Shown: one piece after another, positions 34,164 to 43,755 of the stretch | Position numbering within the stretch: the stretch's first letter is position 1 | How the letters are laid out: the number at the start of each line of letters is the position of its first letter | Assembly: GCA_910575555.1 (NCBI GenBank) | Contig: CAJTFX010000008.1 | Span: forward strand, 1 to 64,000 | DNA from: Lachnospiraceae bacterium | Lineage (GTDB): Bacteria > Bacillota > Clostridia > Lachnospirales > Lachnospiraceae | Length of the DNA: 64,000 nucleotides | Reading direction: 5' to 3' | The notes under the pieces: generated by a model | Seen by the model: the letters and a program-made list of their open reading frames with translations, nothing else | Database searches by the model: none | What the model was told of the DNA's origin: nothing | Position numbers and translations under genes: made by a program

Positions 34164-35951
34164 ATGTCAGCGCTATTTGAAACATGGACGTTAAAACAGG
34201 AGCTTCCGGAGCCATTTGCAAGGCTTGTAAAGGCAAACGGAGGAAAAAGGACCAGCGTAAAGGAGAGGGACTGTTCTATCTATAATACCGGAAAAGCAAA
34301 ATCAGCAACCCTGCATCCACCGACCCTGCGGGCAATCTTATGGCTGATTGACTTGATGGGGTGCCGTGGATCTGGCGCTGCCGGGCTTCAGGCAGGGAAC
34401 GAAGAAATCAACTTCTATTGCATGGAGTATGAGAAAACGGATGGGAAATACGCACTTGTCTATAACGGAAAGAATGGAAAAATTAAAGGATTAAGGCTGC
34501 AGAACGGCAAGATGGAACCGCTGTCTCCCATATCAGGAAAGGGAAACGGCGGAGAAGAGTATATGGCGCTTTTTGCATTTATGAGTGTGGACGGTATCGG
34601 CAGCATACAAAACAGAGAATTTACTTCCAGTTTTTATGACATTCGGTCTCACGTGGAGGGAGAAAATGTATTATCCGATGAAGAACTCTTAAGCTGTGCA
34701 TTTGTCTGCTGTGATAACCTGTACCGCAGGATCGAATTCGGCAGCATGATGGGAGATGATGGGATTCCCCTTGAGGAAAGCCAGTTGGGAAATCCGGATT
34801 TTATTACTCCTTATCTTCTGAATACGGGTATATATAACCCCAATGAGGTTGCGTGCGGGGAGTTTGAGATCCTGGCTGTAAGGACGCTGCATAAGGAAAC
34901 AACCCTTGGTGCGCTGAAGGGGAAATTCAATCAGGGAAGGGCATACCCGGAAGAATACAGACGCATGATCCCTGCTCTTCCGGATTACTATAGGGTGAAC
35001 ACAGAGACGCAGGAGATCCTTTCCATGATCGTCAACACGCCGGCAAGGTTTTTCATGCTGGCAGGGGAGTCCGGGGCTGGAAAGACTACGGATTCCAAGA
35101 TCATTGCACAGGCGCTTGGGTATCCCCATTTTGTCTTTACCTGCGGACCCAATACGGAAGAGACGAGCCTGATGGTGTCTATCCTGCCGAACATTGACAG
35201 CTGTAAGCAGCCGGAAGAACACTGGCCTACGATGGAGGATTTTCTGATGGATCCAGCCTCGGCAGTTGCAGAACTTACTGGAATGTACCCGGAGAATGTG
35301 GAAAGCGAAACTGCCTTCCGGAAAATTTTAGAGGAAATCTACCAGAGGGGCTATAACAGGGCAAAAGGAGAGAAGGATTTTATCAAAAAAGAGTCAACCA
35401 TCATCCAGGCCTGCCGGATGCCTTCCGTCATCGAGATCCAGGAGGTATCCATGATCGAGAAACCGGGAACGTTAACCCGCCTGAATGCATTGTTTGACGA
35501 CTGTGCGAAGACAGATCTGTTAAACGGCGAGATCATCGAGCGGCATCCCGATACAGTGGTCATTTTCACAACGAACCTTGATTATGTCGGGTGTCAGATG
35601 TTCAATGAATCGGTGTTGTCCCGTATGAACTTGATTCAGCACCGCAAGGGCATGAGTGCAAAGGATATGGCAAAACGGGCGGTGGAAAGGACAGGCTGCA
35701 ATGAATTTGAGATTGTGCAGGAGATGGCGCAGATAGTAGTAAATATCCACAAATATCTGACGAAGAAGCAGGTGCAGGGCGGTGTATGCGGATACCGGGA
35801 ACTGGAGAACTGGGTGTGGAGCTATCTGGTATCCGGTGAGATTGTAAATGCATCTTATCATACGGTGGTAAGCAAGGCATCCCCTTATCCGGAGGACCGG
35901 GAAGAGATCCTGAATACGTATATCCTGCCCTATTATGAAGCGGCAGCGTAA
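34164..35951 (+). CDS. MoxR-like AAA+ ATPase
   Basis: 595 aa. Walker A GESGAGKTT (about residues 301-309), Walker-B-like VIEIQEV (about 425-431), sensor 1 IFTTNLD (about 470-476) and an arginine in VLSRM. A ~290-residue N-terminal region is unusual for MoxR proteins and unrecognised. MoxR/CbbQ-type ATPases act as chaperones with a VWA-domain partner to remodel or insert cofactors; here the partner is encoded 27 bp downstream. Strong AAGGAGG upstream. Part of a run of genes to 43740 or 44370. Confidence 0.85.
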   Translation: MSALFETWTLKQELPEPFARLVKANGGKRTSVKERDCSIYNTGKAKSATLHPPTLRAILWLIDLMGCRGSGAAGLQAGNEEINFYCMEYEKTDGKYALVYNGKNGKIKGLRLQNGKMEPLSPISGKGNGGEEYMALFAFMSVDGIGSIQNREFTSSFYDIRSHVEGENVLSDEELLSCAFVCCDNLYRRIEFGSMMGDDGIPLEESQLGNPDFITPYLLNTGIYNPNEVACGEFEILAVRTLHKETTLGALKGKFNQGRAYPEEYRRMIPALPDYYRVNTETQEILSMIVNTPARFFMLAGESGAGKTTDSKIIAQALGYPHFVFTCGPNTEETSLMVSILPNIDSCKQPEEHWPTMEDFLMDPASAVAELTGMYPENVESETAFRKILEEIYQRGYNRAKGEKDFIKKESTIIQACRMPSVIEIQEVSMIEKPGTLTRLNALFDDCAKTDLLNGEIIERHPDTVVIFTTNLDYVGCQMFNESVLSRMNLIQHRKGMSAKDMAKRAVERTGCNEFEIVQEMAQIVVNIHKYLTKKQVQGGVCGYRELENWVWSYLVSGEIVNASYHTVVSKASPYPEDREEILNTYILPYYEAAA

Positions 35952-35978
35952 AGAGGCGTTACCTTAAAAAGGAGGATT

Positions 35979-38219
35979 ATGGAACGAGACGGAACATTTC
36001 GGGAACTGGTACAGGAAGAGAAAAGGAAACTTACAAATGAGGAGATTTTTGAATCTGCATTTTATAAGGAAATGCTGCTGAATGTGGCAGGAGAACTGAC
36101 GGGAGGCACCTTAAAGAAAGTGGAGCTGGTGAAATTACCGGAAAGCGGATGGGCGGGGAAATGTAATGCCCGGAGGGTGCTGTTAAATATAGAGAACAGT
36201 ATCACAGCAAGCTTTCCATCCATGTCATTAAAAAGTGACAGTATCACAGGTGTTCTCGGCCACGAATGCGGGCATTGGAACTTTTCGGATTTCCGGTTAA
36301 GAGAAAAGTATCTGGAAGGCTTTAAGAGAGGGGAGTGGTATCTGCGTGCTCCAAAGCCGGAGACGAAGGAAGAAGCGGAGCATCTGGAGGAGATCAACGG
36401 ATATTTTGAGCAAAAGCATGAGGCGGCGCTTGCCCTGTTAGCAGAGACGGCCTCTTTTATCCAGAACATGTTAGAGGATGTGTATGTGGAGCGGAAGATG
36501 TGCGAGCGCTATCCCGGCAGTATCCGGAGGGGGATCAAACAGAACCGGATCAGGAATGTGGAGCAGATTCCGAGCTTAAAGGTGCAGATGGAAAATGGCT
36601 ATAAACCGGCTGCTGTTCTGTTAAATCTTATGGCGCAGTATTCCCTGACCGGTACGGTAAATAACTGGGAGAACATAACGGGCGGTCTTTTGGAACCGTT
36701 AGCGCTTGCCAAGCCTGTGATCGATGCAGTCGTAGCAGCCGAAGACGCAGGAATACGGATGGATGCCGCAAACCGGATTCTGCTGATGATCTGGAAGGTG
36801 CTTTTAGAAGAAATTCAGGAAACAGAAAGAGAACGGCAAAAGCCACAGGAGGAAGAACAGCAGAATCAGCCGGGAGAAGATGGCCGGCAAGAGAATCAAA
36901 GCCAGCGAGAAGAACAGCAAGGGCAACGGAAGAAGGAAGAAGAACAGTCAGGTGATCCTAAAAGCCAGCAGGAAGGTCAGCGCAACGAGCAGGAGAAAGA
37001 GGGACAGTCAGGTAAGTCGCAGAGTCAGCAGGGAGTAAAGCAGGACCGAAGAGAAGGAACACCAAACCAACAGGAGGGAGCGCAGGAGCAGCAAAAAGGA
37101 CAGGAAGAAACACAGCAAAATAATGCAGAAGAGATTCAGCGGATGTTGAAACAGCTCCGGGAGCAGCTGCCGGAATTTCTGCTTGAAAAAGACGGGGAGG
37201 ATGTGGAAGGAAACCTTAAGAGAACAGGCGGCATCTCCAAAGTAAACCGGATCCTTCCGAAAGAACAGCTTGTGGAGACAAGGGATCTGCTTATGGAATA
37301 TATACAGAACGCTGCAGAGGAGCATGTGGAAAAAGAACTGGAAGAAAGGTTCTGTATGGAACTTTCCAGGGAACTTTCAGAGACGGAATTTGACGGCGAC
37401 CATAGTAAGGTAAGGAAAGTGTTGAAAAGGGAGATAACATTTTCCAGAGAGAGGCTGTTTGGAGGTGACCTCTATGGTGAGCAGGTAAGGGAGATCATGC
37501 GCCGGATGAAACCAAGGCTGTTGCCGGTGTTAAGCTGCCAGAGCCCTCATATGGAGCGGAACCTGTTCTTTGGCTCGCAGATGAATTACCAGGCGCTTTA
37601 TGATCCAGGGAAGCGGATTTTCTGTAACCTGGAAGTAAGGAAAAAGGTCAATACTGCGGTGGCGCTGCTGGTTGACATGTCAGGTTCCATGCAGGATCAT
37701 AACCGGATGGAGCAGGCGAGGCTGTGTGCCCTGTGCCTGTATGAGTTCTGTAGGAGCGCAGGGATTCCCATACTGATCTATGGACACCATACCGACAAAC
37801 TTTATAAACGGGTGCAGAATGAAACGGTATATCTCCATTCCCTTGCGGAATTTGACCCGGATTACCATGACAAATACCGGATCGCCGGCATGAAAGCAGG
37901 CGGCTGCAACCGTGACGGCGCTGCGATCATTTTTGTGGGTGAGAAGCTTGCGAAGCGGCCGGAAAAGTTAAAGCTGCTGGTTTTGATCAGTGACGGTTTT
38001 CCCAATGCAACCTGCTACCGTGGGGAAAAGGCAGAAGCAGATTTGCGGCGTATCAGGGAAAAGCTGGAAAAGAAGAGGATTACCATGCTGACGGCGGCAA
38101 TCGGAGAAGATAAGGAAACAATCCAGCGGATTTATAAGGAAGGATTTCTTGACATTTCAGATTTAGAGCAGCTTCCATATCTCCTGCCGAGACAGATTTT
38201 GAAATATATCAGAAGATAA
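35979..38219 (+). CDS. VWA-domain protein with metallopeptidase-like HExxH motif
   Basis: 746 aa. Residues ~94-98 are HECGH (HExxH) inside VLGHECGHWNFSDF, a zinc metallopeptidase signature. A Q/E/K-rich disordered linker occupies about 285-385. The C-terminal VWA domain has the MIDAS motif DMSGS (about 565-569), then a conserved T/D region (LISDGFPN). It resembles CobT/CbbO-like partners of MoxR ATPases and putative metallopeptidase/VWA fusions. Encoded directly after its ATPase with AAAAAGGAGG. Whether the peptidase site is active cannot be judged by sequence alone. Confidence 0.85.
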   Translation: MERDGTFRELVQEEKRKLTNEEIFESAFYKEMLLNVAGELTGGTLKKVELVKLPESGWAGKCNARRVLLNIENSITASFPSMSLKSDSITGVLGHECGHWNFSDFRLREKYLEGFKRGEWYLRAPKPETKEEAEHLEEINGYFEQKHEAALALLAETASFIQNMLEDVYVERKMCERYPGSIRRGIKQNRIRNVEQIPSLKVQMENGYKPAAVLLNLMAQYSLTGTVNNWENITGGLLEPLALAKPVIDAVVAAEDAGIRMDAANRILLMIWKVLLEEIQETERERQKPQEEEQQNQPGEDGRQENQSQREEQQGQRKKEEEQSGDPKSQQEGQRNEQEKEGQSGKSQSQQGVKQDRREGTPNQQEGAQEQQKGQEETQQNNAEEIQRMLKQLREQLPEFLLEKDGEDVEGNLKRTGGISKVNRILPKEQLVETRDLLMEYIQNAAEEHVEKELEERFCMELSRELSETEFDGDHSKVRKVLKREITFSRERLFGGDLYGEQVREIMRRMKPRLLPVLSCQSPHMERNLFFGSQMNYQALYDPGKRIFCNLEVRKKVNTAVALLVDMSGSMQDHNRMEQARLCALCLYEFCRSAGIPILIYGHHTDKLYKRVQNETVYLHSLAEFDPDYHDKYRIAGMKAGGCNRDGAAIIFVGEKLAKRPEKLKLLVLISDGFPNATCYRGEKAEADLRRIREKLEKKRITMLTAAIGEDKETIQRIYKEGFLDISDLEQLPYLLPRQILKYIRR

Positions 38220-38239
38220 TGGAAACATACGGATAAGAA

Positions 38240-38273
38240 GGACAGCCGCGGCAGGCTGTTTTTTTCGTTGTCC
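38240..38273 (+). terminator. Attenuator-like hairpin after the VWA gene
   Basis: CAGCC (38243-38247) pairs with GGCTG (38254-38258), followed by seven Ts. An outer GGAC (38240-38243) can pair with GTCC (38270-38273), the same nesting as at 1342-1383. Confidence 0.7.
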
Positions 38274-38335
38274 TGTGTCTGTGTTAAATCTGCTGGCGGC
38301 AGGTTGTGTAAATAGGATGAAAAAAGGAGGTATTT

Positions 38336-38779
38336 ATGGAAAAAGGATTAAAGGAAGACATTCAGGAGATGATATTTGACCTGGACCGGTTCTTTCAGCC
38401 CGGTTATGTGATTGAGTTGTGTGAGAATACCTATTACAGGGGGAGCAGGAACAGGCGGGCGCTTGCAGGAGCATTGCCGCAGGCAGAAAGGTTTTCGGGA
38501 ATGAAAGCAGCGGAAAAGTTTATTCACAGGCATCTGCGGTGTGCGGATTGGAGCGTGTGTATCTGCGAGGTATGCTGGGTACTGCTTTCTGTGGGAAGTG
38601 AAATGGAAGAGACGGACCTTTATTGGGACGGCAGACAGTTTACCCCGGATTTAGGGAAAGCCCTTGCTTTCTCCAGCTACCGGAAGGCTCTGTTCTGCCA
38701 GAAGAGAGAACGGTTACAGGAGGTCAGCATGATTGATGTAAGGACATTGAAAAGAAAGCAGATCCTGCTGGCAGCATGA
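38336..38779 (+). CDS. Hypothetical protein (147 aa)
   Basis: Not recognised. A cysteine-containing stretch (HLRCADWSVCICEVCWVLL, about residues 66-84) is conspicuous. No signal peptide. AAAAAAGGAGG precedes the start. It sits between the VWA gene, from which it is separated by an attenuator-like hairpin, and the two large proteins, and may be expressed with them. Confidence 0.7.
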   Translation: MEKGLKEDIQEMIFDLDRFFQPGYVIELCENTYYRGSRNRRALAGALPQAERFSGMKAAEKFIHRHLRCADWSVCICEVCWVLLSVGSEMEETDLYWDGRQFTPDLGKALAFSSYRKALFCQKRERLQEVSMIDVRTLKRKQILLAA

Positions 38780-38796
38780 AAAAGAGAGGAATACGA

Positions 38797-38874
38797 ATGG
38801 AACAGAGAAATCAAAAGAACATAAGGGGCCGTATTGCGGGCCCCTTGGGAAGGAGCGGAGTATATGTTGGGTAA
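38797..38874 (+). CDS. Possible 25-aa leader peptide
   Basis: ATG 38797 follows AGAGAGGA by 6 bp, and the 25-codon frame ends at TAA 38872-38874, overlapping the start of the 731-aa gene at 38864. A GC-rich hairpin AAGGGGCC/GGGCCCCTT (38822-38846) lies within it and just before the next gene's ribosome site. Translation of this short frame could open the hairpin; a coupling role is inference. Confidence 0.4.
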   Translation: MEQRNQKNIRGRIAGPLGRSGVYVG

Positions 38875-41059
38875 ATTTTATGAAGATGTATTTGACGTAG
38901 AATTGTATTGCCAGATGGTGGACCTGATCTTCCGGTTGTCGGAACATGCGCAAAAGGAATATCTGTACCGTGAGCTGGAAGATTCCCTGCTGTTTTTTAA
39001 AAAGCCGGAGCAGGGGATGGAGGAAGCCTATGGGCTGCGTTATCCCGGCGAAGTGCTGGAGCGGCTGGATGAAAGGGAGACGGTAGCAGAGAGACAGCTG
39101 CGTGCTTTGGGGCTTGCGCTGGCAGAGACGAAAGGATTTCAGAATGACGGGATGTTCATTGGGAAACAAAAGCCTTCCTTTTGGAAACGGATGAAGCGTA
39201 CCCTGAAAAAGAATGATTTATATTGGCTTGGAATCCAGTATCTGCTGGAATCCAGCAGAGAGCTGCATGAGAAATTATCAGATTTTCAGGCACAGTCTGT
39301 TGAAGAGCTTGTTTTTATCCTGTCATTGCTGCCGGATGAACATATTTTATGGGAGACGGTAAAAGAGAGACTGAATTTCCTTCTCGGGAAAGGGAGAAGT
39401 TTTACTGTTTATACCCATACAGAAATCTATGTATGGCTGGTTACACATTATTATGAGAAAGTAAAAGGATACCAGAAAAAAGATATTGAAACATTGAAAT
39501 ATGTGCTGCGGCTTCCGTTTTCTTATGCGAAGGAGGGGAGCGTGGCAAGGCGGAAACTTGTAGAGGCAGGATATACGGTGCAGGAAATCATGTATCTCAG
39601 TATGTCCCTTTTATACCAGGCCCGTGCAGTTAATATGTTAAAAAAGGACGGGCTGACAGTAGAACGGATGGCAGTAGAGACGTGCATGCTGTTCCTTGAA
39701 GGGAACGGGGAATACCTGGATGTGGCAGGAGATTTCTGCAGGCAGCTTTTAGATGATTACCGTTACTTTCATGTACGGCTTGAGGATACCACCAGTATCT
39801 TTGACAGGCTCTATCAGTTGCTGAAGGTGGAGAATGCACAGACATACCAGCTGCTGCTTTCCTGCGACAGAAATGAAGAAAGGCATAGCAGGTGGTTTCG
39901 GATCGACCTGACAGATCCCAAATGGCAGGAATTGTATTTCCGGATAGATGAAAACAGCTTCAGAAGATGGATATTTGAAGCTTTAAGTCTGGAACAGTAT
40001 GGGAAAGAAAAAATGGAACAGTACCTTTCTGTATATCAGGAACTGACCGGAGAAAGCTTTTTGAAGTATTTCTGGAATATGGGGAATTATCATCTGAACT
40101 GCATATTCTCTAAAATGGCGGAACTGGAGATGATATGTCCACTTAGCCTGCTGAAGGAATATCTGTCAGAACGCCGTTCTGATCAGGAACAAACGGATAA
40201 GAAGTGGGAGAATATGGCGGATTACCTGAAAACCTATATGGAAGGGCTGCAGACGCCGAAAGCGGTAGAGATGCTGTTTTTGACTGCAGAGGAAATTGGG
40301 ATTTCCGATCAGGGATTGTTTGCGGTAGAAGATTTGTTATTGGAGAGTGTCGGGATGGAAGACGGCTGTAAAAGAAGTTATTACGTTAGTTACGGTTCTT
40401 CTGCCTCTTTTAAATTTTCCAGAATTGACCTGATATGCCCGTTCCTTAGTATGGAAGAGCACCGGAAGCTTTTTTATATCATAGAACGCCATATTTTTGT
40501 GAATTATCCGGACAAATACCTTTCTTTTCTAATCGGGGTGCTTTCAAAAGAGGATCATCTGCTTTGGTTCCCCAAGGAAGAAGCAAGAGAGGTTTTTCTG
40601 GCGCTTACAGAAACAGCATGTCAGCAGAAGCAGTTGGAAAATCTGCGCAAAATTTATCTGACAGGGGAAGAACTGGACGAGTTTAATTTAAAAAGGAAGG
40701 AAAGAGAAAAACGGCGTCTTTTGCTGGAGCAGAAAAGAAAAACAGATGCCATACGAAAAGATTTCACCCGGCAGGTGGCAGAGATTAGAAATACTGACAG
40801 GCATTTTCCCGGGCTGTATGATTATGTGCAGGAATATAGTTATGAGAGTGACGAGAAAAAAGAGAAACGTTATATCACAAAGAGATACCTGTGCAGTTTG
40901 TTTCGGGGGAATCCAGGCATGCTTTTGGAACGGAAAGAAGCAGGGAGCCTGTGCGGGCTGCTTAAGTTCCTGTTTATGAAAGAAGAGCTTACTTTTGCTG
41001 AGATGAAATGGATACTGGGTTTTGTGGAAGTGAAGGAGAACCGAAAGGAGGCGGCATAG
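38864..41059 (+). CDS. Large uncharacterised helical protein (731 aa)
   Basis: Start ATG 38864 follows AGGAG by 8 bp; an in-frame ATG at 38834 overlaps the hairpin and is unlikely. Almost entirely predicted helical, with frequent Leu/Tyr/Phe pairs suggestive of a repeat scaffold; a basic coiled-coil stretch lies near 610-645 (LKRKEREKRRLLLEQKRKTD). No catalytic motif recognised. One base separates its stop from the 823-aa gene, so the two probably work together. Operon position suggests a partner of the MoxR/VWA pair. Confidence 0.8.
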   Translation: MLGKFYEDVFDVELYCQMVDLIFRLSEHAQKEYLYRELEDSLLFFKKPEQGMEEAYGLRYPGEVLERLDERETVAERQLRALGLALAETKGFQNDGMFIGKQKPSFWKRMKRTLKKNDLYWLGIQYLLESSRELHEKLSDFQAQSVEELVFILSLLPDEHILWETVKERLNFLLGKGRSFTVYTHTEIYVWLVTHYYEKVKGYQKKDIETLKYVLRLPFSYAKEGSVARRKLVEAGYTVQEIMYLSMSLLYQARAVNMLKKDGLTVERMAVETCMLFLEGNGEYLDVAGDFCRQLLDDYRYFHVRLEDTTSIFDRLYQLLKVENAQTYQLLLSCDRNEERHSRWFRIDLTDPKWQELYFRIDENSFRRWIFEALSLEQYGKEKMEQYLSVYQELTGESFLKYFWNMGNYHLNCIFSKMAELEMICPLSLLKEYLSERRSDQEQTDKKWENMADYLKTYMEGLQTPKAVEMLFLTAEEIGISDQGLFAVEDLLLESVGMEDGCKRSYYVSYGSSASFKFSRIDLICPFLSMEEHRKLFYIIERHIFVNYPDKYLSFLIGVLSKEDHLLWFPKEEAREVFLALTETACQQKQLENLRKIYLTGEELDEFNLKRKEREKRRLLLEQKRKTDAIRKDFTRQVAEIRNTDRHFPGLYDYVQEYSYESDEKKEKRYITKRYLCSLFRGNPGMLLERKEAGSLCGLLKFLFMKEELTFAEMKWILGFVEVKENRKEAA

Positions 41060-41060
41060 G

Positions 41061-43532
41061 ATGCGGTTTTGTGATACGATTTTAAAACATGTAATGCTAA
41101 AAAAGGAGATGGAGAAGGCTTTTGTGCCGGATTCCTTACTGAAGGATTATAAGGAAGAGGAGTTATTGAACCTAAGCAAAGAAATCAATCAGGTGGAGGC
41201 AGGAGGGCAGATTGCGAAACTAAGCCAGGAGGCAGTGGAATACCTAGTGAAGGATCAGGGCTTCCTGCCCTTCCTGGTACGGCTGTCGCAGGAGGAATGC
41301 TACGATCCGGTAAGAATCATCGGTTTCTTATCCAATGCGGGAGATGCGCTTTTATCGGAAGAATACGGTTATGAAAAGATCCTTGCTGTATTGGCAGACG
41401 GTGAGGTTGAGCCGAACAGGACCTATACCTATCTAAAATACTTTTCTTCGGTGGCGCTTACGGAAGAGGAAAAAGGATATCTGATGCTGGGATTAAATAC
41501 TTTGGATGAGTGCGGCAAGTTTTCCATTGGCGACCTGACGGAGGAAGAGCGCAGGCTTTTGGCAGAGCCGATGATATCCGGTGGATTTTTAAGGGAGATG
41601 GTCCAGGACCGTGGCTTTTGGAAACGGTTGCTTAATCCGGGATATTATAACCTGATAAAGGATTTGTCCGGCAGGTCAGGGCGGCATGTATGCCTGATGC
41701 AGAAGCAGGAAAAAGTATTGTGGGAGCATGCGGAAGTCATCCATGCGGGGCTTAACAAAATCCTGAAGCGGATTTCCACGGAGTCGATAAGGATTTTTCT
41801 GAGGCAGTGGCTTGAGAATGAGGCACTGGTGTATGACCTGAACAGGTTAAAGCATCTGCTTTTGAAAGTGCCGCCGGATAAGGAACTGACATTTATGAAA
41901 AACAGGGTTTCCTATTTGAGCTTCCTTTATGGGGATATCTTAGAAGGCGTGAATGTGGAGCATCTGTCAAAAGGCCAGAGTAACCTGCTGGTTTATGGAA
42001 TCACTCATAAGAAAAAGCATTTCCTTTCTGTGGTAAAGGAAAATTTCCATGATTTTACTTACTGCGGCTGGCAGAATCTTTTGCTGGATCAGGATACATA
42101 TGAGCGGTTTCTGAATATCAATGCGCTGAATTCCCGGAATCTAAAAGAGTGCGCAAGGCTTCATGCCCTTTCAGATGAAAAGAAGCAGGTCTTAACCTGG
42201 GAGCAGTATACCTTTGAGGAGATCAAATTCATTGCCACGGAAGATATTTTATATGTGAAGCTGTACCACCGGCTGGGGGATTTAAAGATTGATAGCCGTC
42301 TGCGGGTCATCAGGGAGATGATAGGAAGGAAGTGCCTGTTGGAGGGCATGGCGGGAGAACGGCTTGATAAGCTTGGGATGATGCTAAAAGAGAAACCGGT
42401 TTCCCGGTGGATTGCCGAAGATCTGGGGCATGTGGAAGACCTGTCCTATCAGCAGGCGGTTAACCTTCTGTGCGTATGGGATGAGGCAGAGCGTTTTATT
42501 CCGGAAATCCATACGGGATATCATGCAGACTTTCTTGTATATAACCTGGAAAAATTACAGGATATCCCTGATTTTAAGACAGCGGCAGAGCGGATGCCGG
42601 AAATCGACGGAAGATGGAAGCAGCTGAATAGAGTCCTGAAGATCGGGGAAGACTTTTTGCTCAAAAACCGGGAGGGGTTCATGCGTTTCTTATGCGAAGG
42701 CGGCGCAGAGATTTTCTATGCATTCTTATCCGGAGTACTGGATACGGAAAGAGAAAAAGCCAGGCGTCTTTGCATTGCAGAGATTGCCGGACGGTTCCGG
42801 GAAGTGAAGTACTATAAAAATGACCTGGAACGGGAGATCGCGCTGCGTCTTCCAAAAGAGGTACAGCAGCTTTGGATGAAGAATATGGAAGTGAAAAAGA
42901 AGCCCATGAAGTTGTGGGAAGAGGACCGTTTGCTGCCGGTCATGCAGATCGGGGAAGTACTTGGCCATACCTGCCTTTCCTATCGGGACGGGGAATATAA
43001 AAGCTGTCTTTTATCCTGTTTTGATGCGAATAAAAAGGTGCTGTTCCTTTCTTTTGACGGCGTACTCGGATTCCGGGCAATCATCCGCCTCACCAAAGGG
43101 ACATTTTACAGAACAGAGGGGAAACGGCAGGGACTGCAGTTCGCAGACCTCACCCAGGAGGATACAAGGGAGGGGGCAGAGAAAGTTAGGAAGGAACATC
43201 TGACCTTGTTTTTGGAACGTCCATATTTTAAAGGGATTTCAGAGGATAAAGAAAAAGAAGCGGTCTGGCTGGTCGTGGAGGCGCTGAAAAAGAAAGCAAA
43301 ACAGTTACATGCGGAGCTGGTTTTAAGTGATACCTATAAAAGGTTTGCGCTGGAGGAAAAACAGTTTATCCATGCAAAGTATTATATGTATATTTCTGAA
43401 TCTAAGAATGGGGAGCAGTATCTGGACAGCCTAGGCGGTATGGCTGGTGCAAGGAGGGAAGGCAGTTATAAGGAAGGATATTTCCTTATTCATGAATCTT
43501 TCGTAAATCTGCAGATTGATAAACAGAAATAG
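41061..43532 (+). CDS. Large uncharacterised protein (823 aa)
   Basis: AAAGGAGG immediately upstream, within the end of the previous gene. The first ~600 residues look helical and repeat-like. The C-terminal third contains a distinct α/β block (about 640-720) reading LGHTCLSYRDGEYKSCLLSC then DANKKVLFLSFDGVLGFRAI and IRLTKGTFYRTEG, with Cys and Arg positions that look conserved, but I cannot name the family. Unusually large for element cargo and a strong candidate for the effector or target of the adjoining AAA/VWA pair. Confidence 0.8.
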   Translation: MRFCDTILKHVMLKKEMEKAFVPDSLLKDYKEEELLNLSKEINQVEAGGQIAKLSQEAVEYLVKDQGFLPFLVRLSQEECYDPVRIIGFLSNAGDALLSEEYGYEKILAVLADGEVEPNRTYTYLKYFSSVALTEEEKGYLMLGLNTLDECGKFSIGDLTEEERRLLAEPMISGGFLREMVQDRGFWKRLLNPGYYNLIKDLSGRSGRHVCLMQKQEKVLWEHAEVIHAGLNKILKRISTESIRIFLRQWLENEALVYDLNRLKHLLLKVPPDKELTFMKNRVSYLSFLYGDILEGVNVEHLSKGQSNLLVYGITHKKKHFLSVVKENFHDFTYCGWQNLLLDQDTYERFLNINALNSRNLKECARLHALSDEKKQVLTWEQYTFEEIKFIATEDILYVKLYHRLGDLKIDSRLRVIREMIGRKCLLEGMAGERLDKLGMMLKEKPVSRWIAEDLGHVEDLSYQQAVNLLCVWDEAERFIPEIHTGYHADFLVYNLEKLQDIPDFKTAAERMPEIDGRWKQLNRVLKIGEDFLLKNREGFMRFLCEGGAEIFYAFLSGVLDTEREKARRLCIAEIAGRFREVKYYKNDLEREIALRLPKEVQQLWMKNMEVKKKPMKLWEEDRLLPVMQIGEVLGHTCLSYRDGEYKSCLLSCFDANKKVLFLSFDGVLGFRAIIRLTKGTFYRTEGKRQGLQFADLTQEDTREGAEKVRKEHLTLFLERPYFKGISEDKEKEAVWLVVEALKKKAKQLHAELVLSDTYKRFALEEKQFIHAKYYMYISESKNGEQYLDSLGGMAGARREGSYKEGYFLIHESFVNLQIDKQK

Positions 43533-43548
43533 AAGCAGGAGATCATAG

Positions 43549-43740
43549 ATGAGTGAGGATGTAATTTTATGTCAGAAAGAAATCCGGCGTTTGCGGTGTG
43601 TGGTAAGGACCTATGAATCACAGATGCGGGAACTGGAAAAGTACCTGGAGCAGATGGAGGAAGATCTGGTGCCAGGGGATGAGGCACGTCAGACTGTCAG
43701 GGAGATTTCTGAAATCTGGCAAAGGATACAGGAAGAGTAA
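43549..43740 (+). CDS. Small coiled-coil protein (63 aa)
   Basis: Short charged helix (IRRLRCVVRTYESQMRELEKYLEQMEEDL) with heptad-like spacing, probably an oligomerising coiled coil. AGGAG precedes the start at 43549. Located 16 bp after the 823-aa gene and 15 bp before the next. Function unknown. Confidence 0.65.
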   Translation: MSEDVILCQKEIRRLRCVVRTYESQMRELEKYLEQMEEDLVPGDEARQTVREISEIWQRIQEE

Positions 43741-43755
43741 AGGAAGGAGATACTT

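Noticed and set aside
34164-38219. Cobalt or magnesium chelatase subunits
   Set aside because: AAA plus VWA is reminiscent of CobS/CobT, but no cobalamin genes are nearby, and the N-terminal parts (novel region, HExxH) do not fit chelatases.
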